Positions 8,875-20,532 of a stretch of DNA of 64,000 bases are shown here, piece by piece. Origin of the DNA: Actinocatenispora rupis. GTDB taxonomy: Bacteria > Actinomycetota > Actinomycetes > Mycobacteriales > Micromonosporaceae. The number at the start of each line of letters is the position of its first letter. Position 1 is the first letter of the stretch. The notes under the pieces are model-generated. The model was not told where the DNA came from. It saw only the letters and a list, made by a program, of their open reading frames with translations, and did not search any database. The stretch lies in contig NZ_BOMB01000016.1 of the NCBI RefSeq assembly GCF_016861975.1, positions 1-64,000 on the forward strand. The letters are read 5' to 3'. The translations under genes were made by a program, and so were the position numbers.

Positions 8875-9030
8875 CCGGCGGGCAGAAACGTTGCGCGGCG
8901 AGCAGAAGCGTTGCGCGGCAGGCACCAGCGTTGCGCGGCGGGCACCGGCGTTGCGCGGCGGGCACTAGCGTCGTGCGGCGGGCACCGGCGTTGCGCGGCG
9001 GGCACTGGCCTTGAGCGGCGAGCACCCGGG
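8871..9030 (+). repeat. Eight tandem 20-bp repeats after recN
   Basis: Eight head-to-tail units start at exactly 20-bp spacing (8871, 8891 and so on to 9011). The consensus is TTGCGCGGCGGGCACCGGCG. The first unit contains the recN stop codon, and the outer units are more diverged than the middle ones. There are no spacers, so this is not a CRISPR array. No reading frame is preserved because 20 is not a multiple of three. Confidence 0.92.
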
Positions 9031-9170
9031 CGGGGTGGGTGACCGTGCCGGGGAGTACCGGGATCGGGTCGGTTGTCCGGTGTTCGCGGGGCCGGCGGTG
9101 TCGGCGCTGATAGATTTGCGCGCATGTCGCGGTCGGGGTTACCGGCATCCCGGTGTCAGTATTAGTAGCG

Positions 9171-10352
9171 ATGCGGCTACCTACCCTCCGTCGCAACCGG
9201 ACGGCAGAAGCAGGCGCGGTCACGGGACCGGCCCGGCTTGATCGGCGCACGAAGCGGCTGACCGGTCGGCTCCGGCCCGGTGACATCGCGATCATCGATC
9301 ACCTCGACCTCGACCGGGTCGCGGCGGACTCCCTGGTGAGCTGCGGCGTGGCAGCGGTCGTCAACGCGAAGCCGTCGATTTCCGGGCGGTACCCCAACCT
9401 CGGGCCGGAGGTGCTGGTCGCGGCCGGCATTCCGCTGGTCGACGACGTGGGTGAGGACGTGTTCCGCCGGATCCGCGAGGGTGACCCCGTGCGGATCGAC
9501 GGCGGCACGGTGTTCGTCGGCGACGACAAGATCGCGACGGGCGCGCGGCAGGACGCGGAGACCGTCACGGCGGCGATGGCCGACGCCCGCGAGGGGTTGT
9601 CGGTGCAGCTGGAGGCGTTCGCCGGCAACACCATGGAGTACCTGCGGCGCGAGCGCGATCTGCTGCTCGACGGGGTCGGCGTGCCGGAGGTGGCGACGCG
9701 GCTCGCCGGCCGGCACTGCCTGATCGTGGTCCGGGGGTACGACTACAAGGCGGATCTGGACGTGCTGCGGCCGTACATCCGGGAGTTCAAGCCGGTGTTG
9801 ATCGGCGTGGACGGCGGGGCGGACGCGCTGGTCGAGGCGGGGTACACGCCGGACATGATCGTCGGGGACATGGATTCGGTGTCCGACGACGTGCTGCGGT
9901 GCGGCGCCGAGGTCGTCGTCCACGCGTACGCGGACGGGCGCGCGCCGGGGCTGGCCCGGGTGGAGCGGCTGGGTGTGCCGGCGGTGACGTTCCCGGCGGC
10001 GGCGACCAGCGAGGACCTGGCGATGCTGCTGGCGGACGAGAAGGGTTCGTCGCTGATCGTGGCGGTCGGCACGCACGCGACGCTGGTCGAGTTCCTCGAC
10101 AAGGGGCGCGGCGGGATGGCGTCGACGTTCCTGACCCGGCTGAAGGTCGGCGGCAAGCTGGTGGACGCGAAGGGCGTGTCCCGGCTGTACCGGCAGAACA
10201 TCTCGACGTCGTCGCTGCTGTTGCTGGTGCTGGCGGCGATCGCGGCGCTGGCCGCGGCGGTGGCGGTGTCCACGATCAGCCGGTCCTATCTCCAGGTTCT
10301 CGCCGAATGGTGGGACAACCTTCTGTTCCAGGTGCAGAGGCTGTTTTCGTGA
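9171..10352 (+). CDS. steA: SteA, putative cytokinetic ring protein
   Basis: A 393-residue protein with a thiamin-pyrophosphokinase-like fold (IGVDGGADALVEAGYTPDMI and VGDMDSVSD) and one C-terminal membrane helix (residues about 345-370), followed by a short tail. It matches the SteA family. In Corynebacterium, SteA and SteB form a divisome-associated complex that recruits or activates the cell-wall hydrolase RipA. ATG 9171 gives the family-typical opening MRLPTLRRNR; a GTG six codons upstream is possible and no strong ribosome binding site decides it. The stop overlaps the next start (GTGA). Confidence 0.9.
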   Translation: MRLPTLRRNRTAEAGAVTGPARLDRRTKRLTGRLRPGDIAIIDHLDLDRVAADSLVSCGVAAVVNAKPSISGRYPNLGPEVLVAAGIPLVDDVGEDVFRRIREGDPVRIDGGTVFVGDDKIATGARQDAETVTAAMADAREGLSVQLEAFAGNTMEYLRRERDLLLDGVGVPEVATRLAGRHCLIVVRGYDYKADLDVLRPYIREFKPVLIGVDGGADALVEAGYTPDMIVGDMDSVSDDVLRCGAEVVVHAYADGRAPGLARVERLGVPAVTFPAAATSEDLAMLLADEKGSSLIVAVGTHATLVEFLDKGRGGMASTFLTRLKVGGKLVDAKGVSRLYRQNISTSSLLLLVLAAIAALAAAVAVSTISRSYLQVLAEWWDNLLFQVQRLFS

Positions 10353-11275
10353 TCAACTTCCGGTACCACGTCGTCTCGCTCACCGCTGTCTTCCTGGCCC
10401 TGGCCGTCGGGCTCGTGCTCGGCACCGCGGCGCTCAACGGCACGCTCACCGACAACCTGAACGACCAGGTCGGCGAGCTGCGCAAGTCGAACGAGCAGTA
10501 CCGGGGGCAGGTGCAGCACCTGACCCAGGAGGCCAACAAGAAGGAGGACTTCGACCGGCAGTTGGCGCCGCGGATCCTCGCCGACACGGTGAAGGGCCGT
10601 TCGGTGCTGGTGTTGGCGCTGCCGGGCGCGGACGACAAGGCGGTCAGCGGCACCGAGCAGATGCTGGGGTACGGCGGGGCGACGGTGACCGGAGAGGTGA
10701 AGCTGACCGCGACGTTCACCGACCCGGCCAATTCGGACGCGTTGGGTGATCTGGCGTCGGCGAAGCTGCCGGTGGACATCCACACCACGCTGCCGAACAA
10801 CGCCGACGGGGTCGAGTCGTCGGCGGCGCTGCTGGCCGCGGTACTCATGAAGCAGAAGCACGCGGTGTCGAAGGACTCCCGCACCACGGTGCTCACGGCG
10901 TACTCGACGGGGCAGAACCTGACGGTGGGCAAGGCGGTGACCGGGCCGGCCGAGGCGGTCGTGGTCGTGTCGGGCACGCCGGCCACGGACACGGACGCGG
11001 CGAAGCGCAACGCGGCGTCGTTGACCGTGGTGCGCCAGTTCGCGAAGGCGGGGCAGGCGGTCCTCGCCGGCCCCGGCACGTCGGGCGACGGCAACGTGAT
11101 CGCGGCGGTACGCGGGGACGGCGCGCTGTCCTCCTCGGTGTCCACTGTGGACACCCTGAACCTGGTGCAGGGGCAGATCACCACGGTGCTCGCGCTGGCC
11201 CGCCAGTTCGGTGGCACGACCGGGAAGTACGGGCTGGGCGACGGAGCGGCGGACCTGCTGCCGACGGGCCAGTGA
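10349..11275 (+). CDS. steB: SteB / MctB family copper-transporter-like membrane protein
   Basis: A 308-residue protein with one N-terminal transmembrane helix (SLTAVFLALAVGLVLGTAAL), then a coiled coil (residues about 35-65) and an extracytoplasmic domain. This architecture is that of the MctB/SteB family (M. tuberculosis Rv1698, annotated as copper transport protein; Corynebacterium SteB, a partner of SteA). The GTG at 10349 overlaps the steA stop by four bases, supporting a joint operon. Pairing with steA favours a cell-division role here. Confidence 0.88.
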   Translation: MINFRYHVVSLTAVFLALAVGLVLGTAALNGTLTDNLNDQVGELRKSNEQYRGQVQHLTQEANKKEDFDRQLAPRILADTVKGRSVLVLALPGADDKAVSGTEQMLGYGGATVTGEVKLTATFTDPANSDALGDLASAKLPVDIHTTLPNNADGVESSAALLAAVLMKQKHAVSKDSRTTVLTAYSTGQNLTVGKAVTGPAEAVVVVSGTPATDTDAAKRNAASLTVVRQFAKAGQAVLAGPGTSGDGNVIAAVRGDGALSSSVSTVDTLNLVQGQITTVLALARQFGGTTGKYGLGDGAADLLPTGQ

Positions 11276-12105
11276 CCGGCCGCGGCGTACTGCGCGGGCT
11301 GCTCGCGGCCGGTGCCGGTGCGCTCGCGGCGCGCGCCGTACTCCGGGCGGTGACGTCCAGCCCGGCCGCGGTCGCGCTGGAACGTACCAACCACCGCGGT
11401 CGTACGGTGACGCTCGCCGCGGGGCCGGCGCTGGCCACGGCGGCGGCGTCGGGCGCGGCGCTCGGCGCCGGTGACGTACGGCTGGGGGCGGCGGCGCTCA
11501 CCGTCGGCCTGTCCGCCGGTGCCGTCGGCCTGTACGACGACATCGCCGGGCAGCGGCCGGATCAGCGCAGTACCAAGGGATTCCGGGGTCATCTCGGTGC
11601 GCTGCGCGAGGGGCGGGTGACCAGCGGGCTGGTGAAGATCGCGGGCATCGGCGTCGCCGGCCTGGCCGCCGCAGCGCTCGCCGAGAAACGCCCGTCCGTC
11701 GTCGACACCCTGCTGTCGGCCGGGGTGATCGCCGGCGCGGCGAACCTGGCGAACCTGTTCGACCTGCGTCCCGGACGGGCGCTGAAGGTCGGCCTGGCCA
11801 CCGGCGCGCCGCTGCTGCTCGGCCCGGCCGGTGCCGTCGCCGCCGGTACGCTCGGCGCCTCCGCCGCGCTGCTACCCGACGACCTCGGCGAACGCGTGAT
11901 GCTCGGCGACGGCGGAGCGAACGCGATGGGCGCACTGCTCGGCCTCGCCGCCACCCGCGCGACCGGTCGCGCCGGCCGGATCGCCCTGCTCGCCGGCATC
12001 GCCGGGCTCACCCTGGCCAGCGAGAAGGTCAGCTTCACCCGCGTCATCGAGGCCACCCCGGCCCTTCGCGCCGTCGACGAGTGGGGCCGCCGCCCCGCCG
12101 ACTGA
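11272..12105 (+). CDS. MraY/WecA-like glycosyltransferase family 4 membrane protein
   Basis: A 277-residue multi-pass protein related to UDP-sugar:undecaprenyl-phosphate phosphotransferases. Family-like landmarks are YDDIAG (catalytic Asp pair), the NLFDLRPGRA segment and MLGDGGANAMGALLG. It is shorter than typical MraY (about 320-360), so one or more helices may be missing. It is GTGA-coupled to steB. The location beside division genes and before a GT4 enzyme suggests it loads a lipid carrier for a cell-envelope glycan; the sugar is unknown. Remnants of its last codons recur downstream as part of a tandem duplication. Confidence 0.75.
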   Translation: MTGRGVLRGLLAAGAGALAARAVLRAVTSSPAAVALERTNHRGRTVTLAAGPALATAAASGAALGAGDVRLGAAALTVGLSAGAVGLYDDIAGQRPDQRSTKGFRGHLGALREGRVTSGLVKIAGIGVAGLAAAALAEKRPSVVDTLLSAGVIAGAANLANLFDLRPGRALKVGLATGAPLLLGPAGAVAAGTLGASAALLPDDLGERVMLGDGGANAMGALLGLAATRATGRAGRIALLAGIAGLTLASEKVSFTRVIEATPALRAVDEWGRRPAD

Positions 12106-12540
12106 CCGCCCCGCGGTTGTGGGTCGGACGGAGTCTCCGGCGCTCTGGACCCGCGCGGTGAGGTGCGTTGACCACTCCGCTGACCAGACCGGCGCCGCGC
12201 GCACCGTGGGCTGCGGCATCCGGTGTTCGCGTCCGGCGCTCCGACCGCCCGGTGACCAGACCCGGCGCGTCATCGACGAGTGGCGCCGCGCCCCGCCGAC
12301 TGACCGGCCGCCGCGGGGTTGCGGGTGGGACGCCGGAGTCTCCGGCGCTCTGGACCCGCGCGGTGGCGAGGTGCGTTGACCACTCCGCTGACCAGACCGG
12401 CGCACACCGTGGGGTCTGCGTACGACGTGCTCGCTTCCGCCGCTCCGACCGCCCGGCGACCGGGCCCCGCGCCGTCAACGGGTGGCGCCGCGCCCCGCCG
12501 ACTGACCGCTCGGCGACCGGACCCGGAGCGGCGCGGAGAC
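12070..12540 (+). repeat. ~200-bp tandem duplication containing relics of a gene end
   Basis: Two full and one partial copy of a unit of about 200 bp begin near 12070, 12268 and 12471. The unit starts inside the last ten codons of the MraY-like gene, so CGCCCCGCCGACTGACCG (or close variants) occurs three times with the stop codon. Blocks of more than 30 identical bases are shared by copies one and two, for example around 12160-12195 and 12367-12402. No gene is visible in the 562 bases between 12105 and 12668. Confidence 0.85.
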
Positions 12541-12667
12541 CGGTTCGTACGGCGCCTGGGATGTTCCCGGCGTATCGGCCGGACGGTGCGGCGGACGGTC
12601 ACCCGATCGTCGCGTACCCGGTCGGACCTGACACAGTGGTGTCCTGGCGGCGACGGGGAGACGTGCG

Positions 12668-13777
12668 GTGGGCGAACGGAGTCGGGTGGCTCTGGTGCTC
12701 GGCACCAGTACCGGTGGGATCGGCCGGCATGTCCGGTCGCTGGCGGCGGGGTTGTCGGCGGACGGGTACCGGGTGACGGTGTTGGGGCCGCCGGACACCG
12801 AGGTGCGGTTCGGGTTCACGGCGGTGGGTGCCGGGTTCCGGCCGGTGGGCATCGCGGCGGGCCTCGATCCGGTACGTGACGGCGGTGCGGTGGCGGCGTT
12901 GCGTCGCGGGCTGCGGGACGCGGATGTGGTGCACGCGCACGGGATGCGCGCGGGGCTGCTGGCCGCGGTGGCCCGCCCGCGTACCGCGCCGCTCGTGGTC
13001 ACGTGGCACAACGTACTGATGGCCGGTGGGTTGTCGGGCCGCGTCCTGGGCGTACTGGAGCGGGTGGTGGCGCGGTCGGCGACGGTGTGCCTGTGCGCGT
13101 CGGACGACCTGGTGGGCCGGCTGCTCGCGCTGGGCGCCCGGGACGTACGGCCGGCGCCGGTGGCCGCGCCGGTGCTGTCCGAGCCGACGACCGCGGCCGC
13201 CGACGTACGCCGGGCGCTGGGTGCGAGCGACCGTCCGCTGGTGCTGTCCGTGGGCCGCCTGCACCCGCAGAAGGGGTACGACCTGCTCGTCGACGCGGCG
13301 GCCGGGTGGCGGGACCGCGATCCGGTGCCGCTGGTGGCGATCGCCGGCAGCGGCCCGGCCGAGGAGGATCTGGCGGCGCGGATCGCCGCGTCGGGCGCGC
13401 CGGTGGTACTGCTCGGTCACCGCGACGACGTGGCGGACCTGCTGGCCGCGTGCGACGTGGCGGTGGTGTCGAGCCGGTGGGAGGCGCGGCAGCTGTTCGC
13501 GCAGGAGGCGCTGCGGGCGGGCCGCCCGCTGGTGACGACCGCGGTCGGCGGGGTGCCGGGGCTGGTCGGTGACGCGGCCGTGCTGGTACCGGTGCGCGAC
13601 GACGCGGCGACCGTCGCGGCGCTGTCCGCGGCGGTGACCGGCGTACTCGACGATCCGGACCGTGCCGGCACGTACGCGGCGGCGGGTCCGCGTCGCGCCG
13701 CGACCTGGCCCACCGAGGCGGACACGCTGAGCCGGGTCGAGGCGGTGTACGCCGAACTGCTCGGCTCGGACGGATGA
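12668..13777 (+). CDS. Glycosyltransferase family 4 (GT-B fold)
   Basis: A 369-residue GT-B enzyme. The N-terminal domain has the glycine loop GTSTGGIGRHVRSLA. The C-terminal domain has VLSVGRLHPQKGYDLLVDA and a donor-binding region SSRWEARQLFAQEALRAGRP, where the usual E(x7)E arrangement is recognisable. The start is GTG at 12668. The stop is ATGA-coupled to the following membrane protein. Together with the upstream MraY-like gene it looks like an envelope glycan module. Donor and acceptor are not determinable. Confidence 0.88.
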   Translation: MGERSRVALVLGTSTGGIGRHVRSLAAGLSADGYRVTVLGPPDTEVRFGFTAVGAGFRPVGIAAGLDPVRDGGAVAALRRGLRDADVVHAHGMRAGLLAAVARPRTAPLVVTWHNVLMAGGLSGRVLGVLERVVARSATVCLCASDDLVGRLLALGARDVRPAPVAAPVLSEPTTAAADVRRALGASDRPLVLSVGRLHPQKGYDLLVDAAAGWRDRDPVPLVAIAGSGPAEEDLAARIAASGAPVVLLGHRDDVADLLAACDVAVVSSRWEARQLFAQEALRAGRPLVTTAVGGVPGLVGDAAVLVPVRDDAATVAALSAAVTGVLDDPDRAGTYAAAGPRRAATWPTEADTLSRVEAVYAELLGSDG

Positions 13778-15828
13778 CCCTGGCCCGCTGGCTTCGTACG
13801 CTGGCGGCGCTGCTGCTGGCGGCCGTCGGCGTACTGGCGCTGCCTGGTCCGGCCGGTGCGGTGACGAGTAGCGACCGGGTGATCGTCGTCGGCGTACCGG
13901 GGCTGCGGTGGGACGACGTGACCGCAGCGGACACCCCGGCGCTGTGGGGGCTCGCCGCGCACGGCTCCGTCGGTACCCTGACCGCCCGGTCGACGCAGTC
14001 GCTGACCTGCGCGGACGACGGTTGGTTGACGTTGGGCGCGGGCAACCGGGCGCAGCGCGGTCCGCACCGGCTGGTGTCGGGGGACTGCCCGCGTACCCGG
14101 GTGGGTCTGGCGGTGCACGGCGACGGTTCGGCGGTGCTGGGCGATCAGCCGGCGGTGGTGCTGCGCAACCAGCCGGCGCGGTCGCGTCCCGGCGCCCTGG
14201 CCGAGGCCCTCCGCTGTACGACCGCGATCGGTCCGGGTGCGGCGATCGCGGCGGCCCGCCCGGTGGGCCGCATCAACCAGTACCTGCCGCGGCCGCCGGC
14301 GGACCTGCGCCCGGCGTTCGACCGCTGCCCGTTGACGGTGGTCGACGCCGGTACGGTGGCCGGCCCGGACCGTACTGCGCAGGCGCGCGACGCGGACCGG
14401 GTACTCGCCGAGGTGCTGGCGGACCGCCCGGAGCACTCGACCGTACTGGTGGTCGGCGTGGCGGACACGGACGCGCCGGCGCGGTTGCATGTGGCGGTCG
14501 CCGACGGCCCCGGGTTCGCCGACGGCTGGCTGTCGTCCGGCACCACCCACCGCACCGGGTACGTGCAGCTGTCGGACGTGGCGCCGACGGTGACGGCGGC
14601 GCTGGGGTTGCCGCGGCCGGTGTCGTTCGCGGGGCAGGCGTGGCAGCGCAGCACCGACCGTGGCCAGCCGCTCGCCGCGGCACGGCAGCGGATGATCGGC
14701 GCGGACCAGCTCTCGGTGACGACGGCGCGCAACTCCGGCCGGTTCGTCGCCGTACTCGTCGCCGTGCAGTTCGCCCTGTACCTGCTCGCCGGCGTGGCGC
14801 TGGTCCGGCTGGCGCGCCGGCCCGCGACCGACGGCCCGTCCCGCCGGATCCGGCCGGCGGTGGAGACGGGGGCGAGCGCGGCGGCGCTGATGGTGCCGGC
14901 GATGCTGCTGGCCGACCTGGTGCCGTGGTGGCGCGCGCCGCGTCCCGGCCTGGTACTCGTCCTGGTCGTGGCGGCCGTCGTGGTCACCCTGACCGCCGCC
15001 GTACGGCTCGGCCCGTGGCGCAGGCACCGCCTCGGGTGTACCGCCGCGACGGCCGCGGTGGTGGTGCTGGTGATCGGAGCCGACGCGCTCACCGGCGCCC
15101 ATCTCGAACTCGACAACGTCGTCGGCTACGCGGCGGTCACCGGCGACCGGTACACGGGGCTCGGCATGGTCGGGCTGGGTGCGTTCGCCGCGGCGATCCT
15201 CGGGCTGGCCGGCTGCGCCGCGCGCGGCATGACCCGGCGGTACCGGTCGGTCGCGGTGGCGTTGCTCGGCGCCATCGGCGTGGTGATCGTGGGCAGCCCG
15301 TACCTGGGGGCGGATCCGGGTGCGGCGGTGGCGATGACGGCCGGCGTCGCCGTCGCCGCGGTACTCGCCGGCGGAGGTTGGCTGACGCTGACGCGGCTGG
15401 GCTGGGCGGTCGTCACGGGCGTGGTGGTGGCCGGCGCGTTCGCGCTGCTGGATCTCACCCGGCCGGCGGACCAGCGCGGCCATCTGGGGCGGTTTCTGGC
15501 GAACCTGTTCGGCGGGACGGCCCGCCCGGCGCTGAGCCGCGTCGCCGAGGCGAACACGGTGGCCACGCTGACCAGCCTGCTGACCGTACTGGTGGTCGTG
15601 GTGGCGCTGTTCACCGCGCTCGTACTGCTCAGCCCGGCGGGTGGGCTGCGCCGCGTGTACGGGTTGTTCCCGTCGCTGCGCGGGGCGCTGGTGGGCACGG
15701 CGGTCGCCGGCGTACTGGCGGGGTTGTTCGACGGTGCTGGGCTGATCGTGGCGGGCGCCGCCGCGTCGGTCGCCGTACCGCTGGCGATCCAGTACTGCCT
15801 GCAGGTGGTCCGGCCCCGGACGGACTGA
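13774..15828 (+). CDS. Large membrane protein with signal peptide and extracytoplasmic alkaline-phosphatase-like domain
   Basis: A 684-residue protein. An N-terminal signal or anchor (residues about 8-28) is followed by a roughly 290-residue extracellular region that resembles the alkaline-phosphatase superfamily (VIVVGVPGLRWDDVTA, then SDVAPTVTAALGLPRP near the end). Then come about ten transmembrane helices from residue 320 onward. A full metal-binding set of the phosphatase fold is not obvious, so catalysis is uncertain. It is ATGA-coupled to the GT4 gene, so it may export, modify or flip the glycan made by that module. Similar proteins occur between steB and pyrG in related actinobacteria. 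Confidence 0.75.
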   Translation: MTLARWLRTLAALLLAAVGVLALPGPAGAVTSSDRVIVVGVPGLRWDDVTAADTPALWGLAAHGSVGTLTARSTQSLTCADDGWLTLGAGNRAQRGPHRLVSGDCPRTRVGLAVHGDGSAVLGDQPAVVLRNQPARSRPGALAEALRCTTAIGPGAAIAAARPVGRINQYLPRPPADLRPAFDRCPLTVVDAGTVAGPDRTAQARDADRVLAEVLADRPEHSTVLVVGVADTDAPARLHVAVADGPGFADGWLSSGTTHRTGYVQLSDVAPTVTAALGLPRPVSFAGQAWQRSTDRGQPLAAARQRMIGADQLSVTTARNSGRFVAVLVAVQFALYLLAGVALVRLARRPATDGPSRRIRPAVETGASAAALMVPAMLLADLVPWWRAPRPGLVLVLVVAAVVVTLTAAVRLGPWRRHRLGCTAATAAVVVLVIGADALTGAHLELDNVVGYAAVTGDRYTGLGMVGLGAFAAAILGLAGCAARGMTRRYRSVAVALLGAIGVVIVGSPYLGADPGAAVAMTAGVAVAAVLAGGGWLTLTRLGWAVVTGVVVAGAFALLDLTRPADQRGHLGRFLANLFGGTARPALSRVAEANTVATLTSLLTVLVVVVALFTALVLLSPAGGLRRVYGLFPSLRGALVGTAVAGVLAGLFDGAGLIVAGAAASVAVPLAIQYCLQVVRPRTD

Positions 15829-15853
15829 AAAGTCCCGGTATCGCCGCCGGTAG

Positions 15854-18381
<2,528 letters not shown>

Positions 18382-18389
18382 GCGCGGAC

Positions 18390-18415
18390 GTGGCCCGGCC
18401 GCCGCGCCGGGCCAC
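18390..18415 (+). terminator. Hairpin after the pyrG-NUDIX operon
   Basis: A perfect 10-bp stem (GTGGCCCGGC, 18390-18399, with 18406-18415) encloses a 6-base loop nine bases after the NUDIX stop. No T-run follows, so it is a strong hairpin of the kind common after actinobacterial operons rather than a canonical terminator. Confidence 0.5.
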
Positions 18416-18458
18416 CACCTCCCGCGACGGGGCGCTCCGCCGGTGGCGTACCGGGGGC

Positions 18459-18505
18459 ATAAAAGGACCGGTGGGCAGGCCCGGAGCCGGGCCGACCCAC
18501 CGGTC
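18459..18505 (-). terminator. Intrinsic terminator of the TM2-domain gene
   Basis: On the minus strand a 10-bp stem (GACCGGTGGG arms at 18466-18475 and 18496-18505), with an inner GGCCCGG/CCGGGCC stem, is followed by TCCTTTTAT. This is a canonical stem plus T-tract, 18 bases after the stop of the TM2-domain gene. Confidence 0.8.
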
Positions 18506-18522
18506 GGATGGTGGTGCGGAAG

Positions 18523-19125
18523 TCAGTTGTCGCGCAGCCGGCGGCCGTCGGAGTCGGTGCCCCCGTTGACGAGGATCATGATCCCGTCGATGAGGCCCCA
18601 GATCCAGCCGGCCATACCGCAGGTGACGACGGTGACGGCGATCTGGCCGATGGCCAGGCCGATGTGCCCGGTGTAGAAGCGGCCGACCCCGAACGAGCCC
18701 AGGAAGATGCTGAGCAGACCCGCGACCATCTTCGTCTTGTCGGACAACGGCTGACCGGTGGCCGGGTCGATCGCACCCGGGCCGGCCTGGTAGCCACCCG
18801 CGTCGTACCCCTGGTAGCCGCCGGCCTGGTACGCGCCCTGCTGCCCGTAACCGGCCTGCTGACCGTACGGGTCGCCCTGCTGCGGGTACGGCGCGCCGCT
18901 GGCCGGGGTGGCCGGCAGGTTGCCGCCCTGGTACTGCCCGGGCTGCTGTTGCTGCTGGTAAGGGTCGCCGCCCTGCGGCGGATAGGGCCCGCCGCTCGAC
19001 GGTGCGGCACCACTGGTCGGGTAGCCAGCGCCGCTGGTCGGGTAGCCGGGCCCGCTCGCGGGGTAGTTGCCGGCGTTGGGGTCCTGGTTGGGCGGAGGAT
19101 ACTGACCGTTGGGGTCGTACGTCAT
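18523..19125 (-). CDS. TM2 domain-containing membrane protein
   Basis: A 200-residue protein. Residues 1-125 are a Pro/Gln/Gly/Tyr-rich disordered region (GGYQGYDAGGYQAG, QQQQQPGQY). The C-terminal 65 residues are a TM2 domain: two hydrophobic helices around LGSFGVGRFYTGHIGLAI and GMAGWIWGLIDGIMIL, joined by a short turn. ATG 19125 is chosen because a minus-strand TAGATA -10-like box (19137-19142) would give a nearly leaderless message; no ribosome binding site is seen. TM2 proteins are mostly of unknown function. It stands alone, convergent to pyrG-NUDIX. Confidence 0.85.
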   Translation of the reverse strand: MTYDPNGQYPPPNQDPNAGNYPASGPGYPTSGAGYPTSGAAPSSGGPYPPQGGDPYQQQQQPGQYQGGNLPATPASGAPYPQQGDPYGQQAGYGQQGAYQAGGYQGYDAGGYQAGPGAIDPATGQPLSDKTKMVAGLLSIFLGSFGVGRFYTGHIGLAIGQIAVTVVTCGMAGWIWGLIDGIMILVNGGTDSDGRRLRDN

Positions 19126-19261
19126 GGCGGCGACGGTATCTAATGGACGCCACGCTGCCAATCGCAGGGGGTCAAAACCCACCGTAATGGCGAGGCGCTT
19201 CCAGTAGCACACCCGGGCCGTGTCCCGGTTGATCACCCTCCGTGCCGAGTGGGCGTCTACG

Positions 19262-20272
19262 ATGTGGGCGGCCGATGGAGGTGGAGCGATCGACGCGGCG
19301 TCGACGAGCCCGACCGGCACCGCAGCCGAGGCGGAGCCGTCCGCAGAGCTGCGCGGTGCGGTCCGGGCCTACCTCGACCACCTGCTCGTCGAGCGGGCGC
19401 TCGCCCGCAACACCCTCGCCTCGTACCGGCGGGATCTCGCGCGCTACACGGCGTGGCTGGCCGGTGCGGGAGTAGGCACGCTCGCCGCGGTCGGCCCGAC
19501 CGACGTCAGCGCCTTCCTCGCGGTACTCCGGGAGGGTGGCGCGGGTCATCCGCCGCTGTCCGCCGCCTCCGCCGCCCGTACGGTCAGCGCGGTGCGTGGG
19601 CTGCACCGGTTCGCGGCGCGCGAGGGGCTGGCGCCGACCGACCCGACCCGGGACGTACGGCCGCCGGTGCCGGCGCGGCGGCTGCCGAAGGCGCTGTCCG
19701 TACCGGAGGTGGAGCGGTTGCTGGACGCGGCCGGTCCCGGTCCGGACGCAGGCCCGTTGGCGTCGCGCGACCGCGCCCTGCTGGAGTTCCTGTACGGCAC
19801 GGGTGCCCGCATCTCCGAGGCGGTCGGCGCCGCCGTCGACGACCTCGACCTGGCCGGGAGCACCGTCGTCCTGCACGGCAAGGGCGGCAAGACCCGGCTC
19901 GTCCCCGTCGGCGGGTACGCCTGCCGAGCGGTCGCCGCCTACCTGACCCGTGCCCGCCCCGCCCTCTCGGTACGCACCGGCGACGGTCACGGAGCGCTGT
20001 TCCTCAACGCGCGCGGTGGCGCGCTGTCGCGGCAGAGCGCCTGGACGATCCTGCGCCGGGCGGCCGACCGGGCCGGTCTCGGCGGCTCGGTCTCGCCGCA
20101 CACGCTGCGCCACTCGTTCGCCACGCACCTGCTCGACGGTGGCGCCGACGTCCGCGTCGTGCAGGAACTTCTCGGGCACGCCTCGGTCACGACCACCCAG
20201 GTCTATACGCTGGTGACGGTCGACAGACTGCGTGAGGTGTACGCCACGACCCACCCTCGCGCGCGCGGTTGA
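19262..20272 (+). CDS. xerD: Tyrosine recombinase XerD
   Basis: A 336-residue site-specific recombinase that resolves chromosome dimers at dif. The N-terminal SAM-like core binding domain runs from [13 protein letters not shown]. The catalytic residues are Arg183 (ARISE), His280 and Arg283 (HTLRH), His306 (LGHAS) and the nucleophile Tyr315, with the usual nine-residue His-Tyr spacing. The start is uncertain: ATG 19262 is nearest to the domain, GTG 19220 is the longer option, and neither has a good ribosome binding site. Its neighbours are chromosome-maintenance genes (parA-like, scpA, scpB), as in the Rv1701-Rv1710 segment, so this is a housekeeping recombinase. Confidence 0.9.
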   Translation: MWAADGGGAIDAASTSPTGTAAEAEPSAELRGAVRAYLDHLLVERALARNTLASYRRDLARYTAWLAGAGVGTLAAVGPTDVSAFLAVLREGGAGHPPLSAASAARTVSAVRGLHRFAAREGLAPTDPTRDVRPPVPARRLPKALSVPEVERLLDAAGPGPDAGPLASRDRALLEFLYGTGARISEAVGAAVDDLDLAGSTVVLHGKGGKTRLVPVGGYACRAVAAYLTRARPALSVRTGDGHGALFLNARGGALSRQSAWTILRRAADRAGLGGSVSPHTLRHSFATHLLDGGADVRVVQELLGHASVTTTQVYTLVTVDRLREVYATTHPRARG

Positions 20273-20532
20273 GTCGACCCGTACCGTTTCCGGAGGTGCA
20301 GGCAGGATGCGGCCGTACGGCCGAGAAGGACCTGTCGGCACATCAGGGACGCATCGGATGCAGGAGCGGTGTCCGGTGACCGACAGGAGCGTGCCGCGCT
20401 CGCGACACGCCGGGGATGATGGCGGACGGCTGCACCGTGCGTGGCGTACAGTCGGGCGACGGCCGCCCCTCTTCCCCGGTGGTGCCGGGGCGGCGCCGGA
20501 AAACCGGGCAGCCGGCGGGAAGGGTGTTGACC

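Noticed and set aside
8871-9030. CRISPR array
   Set aside because: The repeats are directly adjacent with no spacers and no cas genes are near.
12119-12379. Short ORFs in the 200-bp duplication
   Set aside because: They arise from duplicated gene-end DNA and do not keep a common frame between copies.
13774-15828. Sulfatase or lipoteichoic-acid synthase
   Set aside because: The outer domain only loosely resembles the alkaline-phosphatase fold and a complete metal and nucleophile set was not seen.
19262-20272. Phage integrase marking an integrated element
   Set aside because: It sits in a conserved chromosome-maintenance cluster, with no att duplications, tRNA or phage genes nearby.
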